From assembly GCA_921293015.1 (NCBI GenBank), contig OV121091.1, positions 29,620,839 through 29,684,838 of the forward strand: 64,000 nucleotides of DNA, given 5' to 3'. The position numbers and the translations under genes are program-made. How positions within the stretch are numbered: the stretch's first letter is position 1; each line of letters opens with the position of its first letter. A model generated the notes under the pieces. That model ran no database searches. It had not been told where the DNA came from and was given only the letters and a program-made list of their open reading frames with translations. The DNA is from Phorcus lineatus (lineage: Eukaryota > Mollusca > Gastropoda > Trochida > Trochidae). Below, in pieces: positions 1-13,100 of this stretch.

Positions 1-1144
1 CTGGAGTCCCTCACATCCTGGAGCACACAACCCTATGTGGTTCCCAGAAGTTCCCGGTACGCGACCCCTTCTTCAAGATGCTCAGTCGGTCTCTGGCTAC
101 CTTCATGAATGCTATGACAGGTAATGAGGGACTCTCAAGCCCTTTTTGATTTAAAATCTTTTAGGCTCTTTATCTATTTCTCCCAAGATTTTTTAATACA
201 GTTGAGGTAAACCAAATGGGAGCCTTTCACTTAGCTCTCCTAGATTCATTATGCTATCAATTGGCCTGATATTCAATATTGAAAGTGTGGTTATGTTCAT
301 GACTGTACACCAATTAAAATGTGGACGAGGAACAAATCTGTTCAAGTCCAAATAAATTATTTTCTTCTTCTTCTTCTTCATCAACAAATTAGGAGGTCTT
401 AGATTAATCAAAGTTTCAGACTGTATACATATATCTAAGAAGTTCAAGGTATCCTCATGCAGTATATGTTTCCCTGTTTGAGATTAATTTTATCATTTTT
501 CTCTGCTTGTAGCATATGATTGGACGATGTATCCATTTTCTACCCAGAATCCTCAGGACTTCCAAAATCTCCTCAGTGTTTACCTTGATGCAGTTTTCTT
601 TCCCACTCTTCGCGAGTTGGACTTCAGGTGAGGTATTTTATCATACCTTTTATATAATTACCTGATTCTGTCCCCCTGTTGTAACGAGCTCAGTTTTGTC
701 CCATTGACCCCTTACAATTTCAAGGTGAAATATTTCACCTGTTGTAAAGTGGGTTCTACCCAATGGAAAGTGGTTTTCACCTGTTGAAAAGGGGGTTCAC
801 AGTTTTAAAAGAGGGATTTACTTATTACCTGAGGTTAAACCTACATTTGTGTCATTTATCAGTAAAAATTGAAATAAAAGGGAGGGGAGGAGGGTAGGTT
901 TAATCCCTCAGACCATTTGGATCCACTACATTTCTTTGATAAACCAAAATTCTTAAACTTCAACATGTATCCATGTTAAAAGTCCTATTTTTCCACACTG
1001 ATATAAGACGGACATTATATGTCATTAATTTAGTACTTGTGTTTCAGTCAGGAAGGGTGGCGATTAGAACGTGAAGATCCCAATGATCCCTCATCTCCAC
1101 TGACATTTAAAGGGGTTGTCTACAATGAGATGAAAGGAGTATTT
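1..1144 (+). CDS. PITRM1: PITRM1 zinc-site exons
   Basis: These three exons hold the whole metal site. Bases 12-26 encode HILEH: two zinc-binding histidines and the general-base glutamate of the inverted HxxEH signature. The third exon (1048-1144) encodes [10 protein letters not shown], whose glutamate is the third zinc ligand in M16C enzymes. The block between them ([20 protein letters not shown]) is highly conserved in PITRM1. The frame starts at base 3, because bases 1-2 finish a codon begun in an exon or part-exon outside the window. Confidence 0.93.
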
Positions 1145-4100
1145 GTAAGTGCCATTACTTTGCATAGTAAAAGTGAAACCTGGTTTAAAGTATTGAAGTT
1201 ATAATTTTAAGTTGAAATGATTGTAAAAGGAGGAAGGTGTAAGGTTCAGTCAGTGACAGTTCAATTTGATTTCAAGGGGTTCTTGTGGCTCCCTCCTTAA
1301 TGAAAGGGGATCACATATTTCATTCCTCTGTGTTCCTGACTATGCAATCGGCGAATAGAGTGGGCATTGTAACCTGTTAACAAGATTATCTCAGAAATGA
1401 TGTTTTGAACAGACATGATGTGTAGAGTTTTTTGAGCTCGGGTGAGGGTCTGCTTTAATTCTCATTGAAATAAGCCCAACCTCAACCTTTGAAGAAGAAT
1501 GCAGTAAATAATATATGATTCAATTTGTAGATATGAACAATAAAGATACACATAGAATGCTACCGTAGTTAACTATAATCTGAATATATTGTGTATGTTA
1601 AATTTTGACCTGTCTCTAGTCCAGCTCTCAGAACCTGTACAGCCAGGCTGCCTTGAACAAGCTGCTACCTGACCACACATACGGGGTCGTGTCAGGAGGA
1701 GACCCTGCCTTCATCCCCGACCTCACCTGGAGCCAGCTGAAGGAGTTCCACGCCTCCCACTACCATCCCTCCAACTCCAGGTAGTGTAGCGGTATTCAGT
1801 TAACTGTTGGTTTCAGAAGCTGACAGAATTATTTTGTAAATTGGAGAAGTTGATAAAGTTAGATTAGTTAGGTTATAGAAGGTTAACAGTACCAGGACAA
1901 TAGGCAAACCAATTTTTAAAACCCTTAACCAACAAGATGAGAACAAGGCCTCTAGGCCATCCTGTAAAGAAACAAATAAGAATTGCCACTGGTGTTTAAA
2001 GGTTACAGCATGGTTGAATGACCCTGTCATGAAACAGCACTTATAGCGCTAGTCGTCAGTAGATAAGCGTCAGTTCCAATGAGCAATCATTAATTTAAAA
2101 TAACTTCAAACCTAAACATATATAAAAGATAATCAGAAGTCGTTAATCTATGAATGTGAAGTTTCTCTGCAGATGTTTCACGTATGGCAGCTTCCCCCTG
2201 GAGAACCACCTGAAGTATATCAACGACAACTATCTGCGTCACTTCTCCAGGATCGATGTCAACACCGCTGTCCCTCCACAGCCGCGCTGGACCAATCCTG
2301 TAGGTTCTCCTCTATAATTGGTATTTATCAAGTTGTGGACCCATGAAAAAAAAATATAAAGACTATGGTAGATGAACAATTGAAGCTTATAACCTAACAT
2401 TTATAGTGGCAAGGAAATGATGTTTGATTATTATCCGAATCGTGTTGATACCTCATGTCACATACTTGTTTCAGATCCCAACGGGTCTTGGAGATTTTGT
2501 TTCACAATATAAAGTTATTTTCTTTTTTTCATGTTAATCAAGTATATTAATAAGCAATTCGTAAACTACATCATGTCTTGGTTAAGTAGTAAGAGTTACT
2601 GTTTTTTTATTCATAGAGTATTCAGCCGGTTTCTAGCACTAAAAAGTTCAGGTATCTTCGTAGATTTTTAACCAATCAGAAATCTTTATCACCTGATCCT
2701 CAGATGTAGTCAATGCTTTATCAAAACCCTCTTTTTATTTATCATTGCTTATTCACAATTATTTTTGTAAGTTTTTCATGCTGGCAGTTGCCAAACATGG
2801 TGTCTGATGCTCAGACTGCTCATACCATGACTTGGTCATGATGCTCAGGCATGGTCAATGTTTGATAATGAACACTCTCTTAGATGTATCAATTTAATTT
2901 TATTACATAGTTAATTTATCATAATGGATGATAAAATCATCCCACCACTCACCTTTTGTAAGAAGTATATCTGCTTTATTTGTATTGTAACAGTAGTCAA
3001 ACTGGAAGAGTTCTGAGGCTCAGAATTCATGCTAGTTGTTGTCCCAATGCTTGGGCATAGACACTGCTTGGCTATGTAATACCGCATCATTATCACCAAT
3101 TTGACATCCATATCATTTTCTGTGCCAAATTGGACCCATGCTTGGGCTTGATCGATCAAAGGTAATCAAACTTCAATGAATTCCCCATAAAACAAAATTT
3201 TGTATTCATTAAATGTTTTTAAGTGTTACTGTTGCGTTGGTTGTCATTATTAAAGTTAACTTGAACTAACTCAAATGTTACTCTACTGAATCGTAATGTT
3301 TTAAAATTCTGTTTTAGAAGTATCCTTTGACACAATTTTAGATCCCAGAATAGTTAAATAGTTACTGTTATGATTTGTTCCTGTATGTTTTTAGAAAGAG
3401 GCCAGCATCACATGTCCCCCTGACCCAATGGCACCAGACCCAACCAAACAGACATCTGTCTCTGTCAGCTACCTGCTCAATGAGTAGGTCACATGTTCTC
3501 TCCATTTCCAAATTCTCTCTTGTGACTTTTGGCAAGTCTAGTAGTTGTCTCTATACATAATTGTAAACATCTTTGGTTGACTGAATGTATAATGTAATGT
3601 CTATAATGTAATTATGATCTCATAGCAATGTTTAATACAGAAGTTGAATGACAATGTAGAAAAACTTAAGGATATTTGGTAAAAAAAATTTAAGGGTCTT
3701 TTAACTTCTTGAATAATAATTCCATGAGATCAGTAAGATGCTGTTACTCTGTGTATTATATGAAAGAGATGTTTAAGGGAAAATGTATCTTATTTCAGTA
3801 TAACTGACAGTTTTGAGTCGTTCACAATGTCAGTGATTGGCTCTCTTTTGGTGGATGGTGAGACGGCTCCGTTCTATAAATCTCTCCTCGAGGCCAACAT
3901 CGGCAGTGACTACTCTCCTGTCATTGGGTGAGTAACCTCATTCGTTTTCCTCTTCTGTTTGTTCGTGATTTAATCATTAATTTTAAAGGGTTAATGTTTA
4001 TGGTATGATAATTAAGTTGTGTTTCCCGTAAATTGTCCAAAAAGTTTTACGCTTGAAAATCAAGAAAACACATTTGTGAGTTGCAAGAACTTGTTGCAGG

Positions 4101-7100
4101 TATGACAACCATACAAGGGAGGCAACCTTCTCTGTGGGACTCCAGGGGATAAAGGAGGGGGACGTGAACAGGGTGCGCCAGATCATCTCGGAGACCTTCG
4201 ACAGGGTCATAGAGTAAGTAGCTTTAAGTGTCTGTAGCGCCATCATATCTTTACAGAACTTATTCTTTATAACTATATAAACTAGCTTCCTATTCCTTTG
4301 AATTTTAAGCAAAATTAATCAGTTGTGGTACAAACATCAATCGTCAACAATGCTCTCAGTGTTTAGGTCAGTATGGTGTTCCACTGTAATGTGTGAGAAA
4401 AGATTTGCACATATTACTTTTTCAGCAAGTTTAGAAAATCAACATCTTGTTTGATATTTGTAGACAAGGGTTTGAGCAGCAGAGAATAGACGCCCTGCTG
4501 CATAGTATAGAGCTCGGGCTCAAACACCAGACCAGCAACTTTGGACTCGGACTTGCAATGGTAAGTGCTTACATAAAGTCTGTCCTTCAACTTGAATTGT
4601 TAATCTTATGCTGCCTGTTTCTTACACTTTTAATAAAAGATAAAAACTAAAAGTAATAAGACATATATGATAAATGCCTGCTGGAAAAGCAAGGGAAATA
4701 ATTGGGCAGGGATTGATTCTACATTTAAAACATCATTAGTTGCAATAAGCAAATAATATTCAGACGACTGATAAGAATTGACTTTCAGCTCATATGAACA
4801 GAAAAGTGGAATGGGGTTATATATAGCATTGTAATTTGTCCGGCACCCGTGCATAAACTTTTAACTATTTCACCTTCTTCTCTGAACACTTGACTCAGGA
4901 AATCTTAAATCTTGTGTACAGACTCCTTGACTTGAGGTTTTTAATTTTTAGATTCGGTGACCATGTGACCCCAAATTAGGGCCACAAGGGCCACACTCTT
5001 AAAACCTAATTATCCCCCGCCCAACGTAGTTGGTGGGGGATATTGAAATGGTCTTCGTCCGTCCGTCCCGATAATTTTTCCGGAGCACAACTCCAAAACG
5101 GTGAGACCTAGCTCGACGAAACTTGGTATGTTCAACGGGCATCATGCGGAGATGTGCCTTTTGGGGTTTTCAACTTCTTTGCATTTTCATTTTTACCCGT
5201 TTCCATGGAAACGTAACATAGGATTTCTTAAAGGTTGTTTGTAGAAAAACAACATGATCAATGTTCAATATTCCACAACTAGTATCCTTAACTACCCTTT
5301 CCCTTTGGCGGGGGATATAGCTGACTCTGTCTGCTTGTTTTATCTTCTTCTCCAGAAGCAAAATATCTAGAAAGAGGAAACTTTGTGTACAGACAGCTGA
5401 TGGGGATTTCAATTTGTAGGTTTGGTGACCCTGTAACCCTTTACTAAGGGCCACAGGGGTCAAGTCCTAAGAACATTTTTCATCTTCTTCTCCACAAGTA
5501 AAATTCCTAGAAAGCTGAAACCTTGTGAAGAGACAGCTAAAACTAATGATGAAATAACAATATAAGTATTAATTTTAACTGTTTGGTCACATGATATCCA
5601 AGTTCAATTGCTCTGTGATCAACTTGTTTTAATCAAATGTGGGTTCAATAATAGAATGTTTCATCTTTGGCGAGGAAATGTAAAATGATTGACTACTTTC
5701 GTTTCAGTTTCGAAATCTTTAAATTTCAGGGTGATGGTATTTTTCTTAGAAATATTTTGAGAAAGGCTCATGTTTTCATAATAGTGCTGTTGTAATGATA
5801 TTTCTTACGCATGTTTTATGATAATTTACTTTCTTTCTCTCTTCAGGGTGTGACATCTCCTTGGATACATGATGCTGACCCTAGCAACCAACTTCAGATA
5901 AATGAAAAAGTTGAAAAGTTCAAGCAATGTTTGAGAGAAAATCCTAAGTTTCTGCAAGAGAAAGTCAAACAGTATTTCAAGGTAAAATGAACAAAAGTAT
6001 AATATAGCTTTAATATCAAATCCAGTAAAATCTTGAAACTCCTATCACCTTGTAAGTAGTATTTAGGCAAGGTGGTGCTTGTCCAAGGTGTAGGTAGGGT
6101 AGATGATTATGAAGGATACAAATGATTCTGCTAATGTTAACATTAGAAAGTAGATCAGGCGGAGGGTGGAACCATCGAACAAAATGTCCAACAGATATGA
6201 AGATTTGCGGTACAACAGCATGTTTTAATTGCAACGTTTCGCCACCCGCAACGTTGCAATTAAACATGCAGTTGTACCGCAAATCTTCATGTTTGTTGGA
6301 CATTTTGTTGGATGGTTCCAACCCCCGCCTGTAAGTAGTATTTGTTGTATCCATCAGACACATTGGCTTAATATGAGTCATGAGGACAGCAATACTTGAA
6401 TCTGGAATGCTGTGTGCTTGTATTCATTGAATGAAAAGTATGAATCCTGTTATGCTTAACCTCCTAGATGATAAAGAATTAAGGCATCATTTAACTTTTG
6501 TAGAGAAATCCACACAACTTGACCTTGACCATGACCCCAGAATCTGACTTTGAGGTCAAGCGGCAGGCAGCGGAGAAGAAAAGGCTGGAAAGTCTTGTGT
6601 CCAAACTCACCAGTCAGGATAAAGAAGTCATTGATGCTCAAAGTAAGGAAAATGGAGTTCATGTTATAATAATTTACCAGTATAATATCATGACAAAATC
6701 ATCTCTTTTTTCTAATTGCCTTCTAAATGCCCTAAAAAATCTTAAAACAAGAGTAAGTTATCAATTTATAAATCATCTTTCCTGAAGGTTTTCCTATTCT
6801 GTTCCTTCCCAATTAACTTCATATAAATAGACAAATTTAACCAGACTTCACAATGTATGTCATTTACATTCCTGTTTTTTGCTCCCACAAACTACGAAGT
6901 AGATGTTTATGAAACACTTGCATTTAGAGGATAATTGAAAATATCTTTTTGCATCACTAAATGATTGTCATCAATTATTCAGTAAAATAATGCTTGCCTC
7001 TAGCCCAGGAGCTGCTGAGTAAGCAGATGGGTGGGGAGGACCTGTCATGTCTGCCGACCCTGAAGGTGTCAGATCTGGACCGCAGTATCAAGATAGAGGA

Positions 7101-10100
7101 GGTCGAGACCACTACACTCGGTATGTTGTCAGCGTTATAAATCCTCTCACGTGTGAGGTGGCTTGTTTATAATGTCAACCATTCCTTTGAAAACACTTAC
7201 AGGCCCTGCAATGTATCAGCACTTAGTTATTAGAGGTGTGACAATACACTACTTATCCAGATATCTCATTACGATACGATCCGATACCTGTCACAATACA
7301 TTATTTGCAGGGATTTTTGACAAAAAGAACAGTTAACTTTTGACAAAAACCTTGATTTTTTAGATAATGTAAATATTTTAAAGCCATCTATACGTATCAC
7401 AATATTTGATACGTAGGTTGCCAGAGGAAGAATCACTATTCTTGATATTACGATATATAGTCACAGCTCTACTAGCTATTGGTGGGATTGCTGACCCCTT
7501 TGGAAACTGCACCCTTCTAAAAAAATGAACAGAAATAGAATTTGTCATTATAAAATATATGTTATTTATTTGTAACTATCAAATTATGTATAGGCTCACT
7601 ACCAGATCATTGTAACTCAATGTATAAACTTTAGGCTCAAGCCACTGTTTGTTTGTTTTGTGAAAGAGGGCCAGTTCTTTGTAGGCCTTTTCAGCTTAGT
7701 TTTCTGCTTCAAACGTTATGGTTAAAATGTAGTGATGGATTCTCTCCAGATGGCGTGACCGTCCAGCTCAGCAAACAGCCTACCAATGAGGTTGTGTATG
7801 TAAGGATGCTGGCCAACATGGCTGACCTTCCCTCTCATCTTTACCCCTATGTGCCGCTCTTCTGTGATGTCATCACCAAGTAAGCTAATCACATTCTTTC
7901 AATATGTAAACCCATGCGAGCCAATCAAATTATTCTATATCAATATAAAAGTAAGCTTATCAGATTAATTATCTTTTAATATTCTTTTTTACACTCTTGT
8001 AAATCTACAGTGTTATTCTGTTTCAAAGGTACCTAACATAAGCTAACCTGAAGATATTTCTCTGTTCATAACAGTTTACTTTATGACTTTTTCAATATGG
8101 ATTTGTATAGTTTAAGTTTCACCAATTTGTTTCCAAGCCACACTTATTTATACCAAAAGTGAAAGCATAATGTCAAGAGAAGCTTTCAATAAGCCAGTAA
8201 TGCAATGTGACAAAACCTAATAGTGAAGTAGCCAGGCCAAAATACTCTTGCAGCTCAGTCTCTAAGAAACAGTTTGACACTTGTAGCTCTGTGGCAATTT
8301 CAAACTGACCAATCTGTCCTGCAGGATGGGCGCCGGTCCCTATGACTACAAGACTCTCTCCGAGGAGATGCAATTATACACGGGAGGACTGACTTCCGGC
8401 GCCGCCATCGCCACTCATCACTCTCAGACTCACGCCTACCAGCAGGTCGGGATGCAGATTTACATAGATTTCATCATAATATATTCACATATACTGCACA
8501 AAAATGGTTAGGGACATATGCAAATATGAAAGTTGCAATGATTATATATCTCTTCATTGACACTCGCATGAAATATATAAAAAGTTAAAAAATTCAATTT
8601 GTTAATTATGTTTGTTGTAATAGCAAATAAGTTTCCTTCATAAGGAATTAGAGTTGAAAAGATTGACATCGTCGTCGTTGTTTTTGATCATGTGTCAAGA
8701 GTGAAAGTTTTAAGCTTGTGACCTATAGGGGCCTTGCTACATCAGCTTATTTTGATCCACTGAGCTACTACAATATCCAAGCCACTCTTATTTATGCCAA
8801 AAGAGAAAGCTTAAGAAAGCTTTATTGTGCCTATTGGTTTGAATCGCTATACATAACCAGCCAATGAAATGACTTCAATCTAGAAATAATGGCACCAACC
8901 TAACACCAAGACAGTAGTGTTAGAGAAATTTTCTTCAAGCTCCTTATATAAAGACATTTCATCGGTGTAAAAGTATATGGCCGTGAATAACCTTCCTTCA
9001 GCGATATGAGTTTGCCATTATATATATGAGGGTATTGTGGGAGCTCTGAGGATAGAAATACACTGATGTAGCGGGACTCAGATGTGATAGAAGTAGTGTT
9101 ATTTCCAAGCCTTCAATATGTTCAGCTTTAATTGGTTGTCAACAGTGGAATAAAAACTAAAACCAAAACGTAATTTAGACTTTTTGAAATTGTTTATGAT
9201 GAATTTAGGTATTTTCTCTTGAACTATATCTCATTTGTTTTGGAGATTTCAGAAAATTTCACACAAATATCTACTGAAGTCGAATTTTATCTATAAAATT
9301 GCAAGTAACTTTATTTTTATCAACAACTTTTTAACATTTCTATCTGCAGAATGTCGGGTTCAGCTCCCATTGTTTGGAGAGAAATCTGGACAAAATGTTG
9401 GAACTGTGGACCCACATCTTCACAAGGTTCAGCAGTTTCTTCCTCTTTGATCATTTGAATGGTTTTGATTAGTTGTTATTTGTTGTACCAAGTATAACTA
9501 TTGTATAATCCTATGCATGGCACATATGAATCTGAGAGACTATGAGATTAGGGGTTTGTCAGCCATTCAATTTACGTTATCAAATTTTTTAAAAACACTA
9601 CCTGGTCTTACAATGAGAGAAAATACATGAGATTTTCCATTAAATTTTTTTATTGAGACTTGATGAGATAAGTTATTTTTCAGCAGCAAAACTTTTTAAA
9701 ATCCTACTAAGAAAAACACAAAAGAGGTTCTTTTGAAAAATTGTAATGTACCATACATTAGCCAGAATTTTTGTTCAATTTGACCAAAGCTATGTATTTT
9801 CCTGAATTACTGTTATTAGGGTTATTTGAGTGAACATTCACAGATCATAAGGAACCAACATGAAGGGGAAGAAGAATATTGATAAACATAATGTCCACAA
9901 AAATATCAGAAATATGTTAACTTGTCACTGAAATGAGGTTCATGTTTCTTGTTTGTAACCTCCTGTTTGTAACAAGGTTCTGTTATAAACACTGAAATTA
10001 AAGGAAATCATTTAGTCAAGCTATATTACGTTTAATTCCAGCCCAGACCTAAATGACGTGAACCGACTGACGACCCTGATCAACATGGCCGCTAGTGACA

Positions 10101-13100
10101 TGGCGGCAAGCCTCTCCAACTCTGGACACAGTTTTGCCATGGCCCACTCTGCGTCCCAGCTGTCTCCCTCAGATCAACTCAGTGAAGTCTTTGGCGGAGT
10201 CACACAGGTAGAAATATCGTGTCTATATCATGATGTCTCCAAAATCTAATTTGTCGGTCTTATGAATCATAGTCTTTTTTCGCCATTTATCTTGTTACTT
10301 AAAAAAAGAATAAAAAGAAATTAATCTATTGAATTTAGAACAGAAAGATTTTATATTACCTCATTTGGTATTCAAATGTATTCTATCATTTACATTTAAA
10401 ATATTTTGTTAAAGGCACTAGTGCACACTTTTACGGTTTAAATTGGCTATTTTAAGGTTTAAGAGGACTTATGCATTCACTTAAACTTTCTATCAATGCA
10501 AGGAAATACTTAACATTCTTTACACTTTACCTGCAATCAACAATGAAAATGTTAAGACAGTCGCTGTCGGCTTGGACAAATAAAAATCTATGGTTAACTG
10601 TGCACAAAAAGGGATAAATGATTGACACTTGGAAACGGCTGAATTAGTACTGTGTGGAGCTATTGAATTTACCTAAACTCAAAACTGAGAACAAATCATG
10701 AAATGTGTTTTATTAAGGCAATGTTGTAAGTTAACCGATTTAATAACACAATATTAGCATTGTTATTAGATTGATCATAGCGGCTGCCGTTTCCACTTTT
10801 CTGGTTATGAGCAAAATCTTAATATTTCCGATATCGTAGTTCATGCGGATTTAATGTAACGTATCATTAAATACTTCCGGCCTTTTAAAATCCACTTTAC
10901 TACCTGAATACGTAAATATTTGTTAAATAACTTACGAGGTAGATTACTTTAGTGAGGATAGTGAATAATATCGAGCGATATGCAGTATCTGTGCATTCGT
11001 TGTGTTTACGAAATATTGGCATGCACTAGTGCATTTAAGCAAAAAGGATTAATGTCATGGAGGATGGAACATCATTTTGTCAAGGGAGGTGATTTGTACA
11101 TGTGAATATAATGCTGCATTACTCTTGATAATACAACTATTGATAATAGAGAAGGTATACATATTTTAGCTGTTTATTGCACCATAAGATTTGTTCAGAA
11201 GTGTCAATCTTCACTGCTCAGGTGACCACAATGAAGAAAATTGCGGAGTCAGCAGATCACACGGAACTTGTGAAGAATCTGTATGAGATCGGTCAGCACG
11301 TTCTCTCCAAACAGAATATCAGGTAGTGGCAGACAAAATTACCCTTGTGTATATATATACATTTTGATAATGTCTGAGCAGTATTAACAGGTAGGGGTTC
11401 AGAGGTGCTTATTGAAAACTTGTGAGAACCCTACCAAATTGACCCTCCCACCTTTACATAAGTGGACCTCCCCTCCGTCTTTGAGTTTCCGAGTTTCCAA
11501 GTTTCACTGATGAACTGATAGTAAGTTACCTAAAGTTATATCTTTTGGTTATCAAAAGTAAGTAAGCATGATAATCATGAGTTGAACAAATCTTTCATCC
11601 CCAGATTATCAGTGAACGCAACGCCCCAGTTTATGGACACGGTTCTTGGCCGTGTGGACAAGTTTCTGGCGGATATACCTGGCTCTCCGGTAGTGGGGGG
11701 TGCTCAGCAACTCATCCAGGTCAGCAGTTCTCTCTCATCTTCATTGCCGTAGTCTAATACAGATGTTTTGAATATTGTTTTATGAATGTTACTTGATAGA
11801 ACACATGACACATTAAACTTTTATGCATTACACATGATGTTCTCATTTTTGGACTATTTTTCTCAGAATCCGTCCTTCGTGAGTAAGACATCCCACACTC
11901 AGTTTGAGCTGCCCTTCTCTGTGAACTACATGAGTAAGAGTGTACCTGGCGTCCTCTATACCCATGAAGATTACGCAAGGTAAGGCAATATAGAATATGA
12001 TGTTTTTTTTCCAAAAGATAAGTTATCAGAAGGAAGTGTTCAAGTAATCAAGAAGGAAGGCAAGATAGAGGATAATATACGAGTGTCCATGATATACTAT
12101 GTTAATGACACATGTGCTAACTATTCTTATTTCCCGAGAGAGAGGGATATAGTGTTATCAAAGCATGAGTGTTGGAAACATATTATGTCATGGATATGAA
12201 TATGATATTATTTTTTTACCAAAGTTAAGAAATCAAAGAAACTAATCAAAATCAACATCCAAACATGGGTGGATTTGGCGCATTTGGAACACAAGGTCAT
12301 AGGCAAACTGTTGCACAAAAGCATTGTTAATGACATGACGTCACAATGAACAAGAGATTTTGTCCTAAGGCATCACTGAAAACATGAATCCCGATATGAT
12401 TGCCCTCATAGGTAATAAAATAGATTATTTGCTACACAAAGTGTTCTCAGAATGGAGTGGTCAGTTTTTTCAAGAAGGGAGATAACTCTGCCTACTCTGA
12501 TAGAAGATTGCAAATTTGATCCCCAAAGCTTCAGCTACATTTATGTATTTCTTAATATTATTTACAGACTAGTGCTATTTCATTTAAATATGCTTATACA
12601 ACTTTGATACAATTAGCTCAACAAACACATTTTTGAATAATATTCTAGCTCTTTGGGAGGTTTATTATTGAATTTTTGATCCACACTGACATTCTTTTTC
12701 AGGTTAAGAATTTTAGCCAACCTGCTGTCAAGGAAATTCCTTCACCGAGAGATAAGGTAACAGCAACTTAGAATTGGCATTTTCCAGTACAAAATTGATA
12801 TCTTGATTTGGATCAAAACGCCACTTTGTAATAAGCATTCATAATCTGAAACAGATGAGAAATAACTGTAAATTTATATCTTGTGTTGAGCTATGTGGAA
12901 CTCAGCTTTACCTACTAGTGCAGCGTAGTCAAGAATAACCATGAAGTAACCAATCCATGATTATTGAATTTTTTAAGGAGTTGTTATCACTGTTAATTCG
13001 CCACTCATCTTGTTGAGTTTGTCCTCAGGTTAACACAGCCCAATGAGAAAAGGCTTTTGCTTACTTCTGTATTTCCATTGTTTTACCAAGTAGCTAGCAA

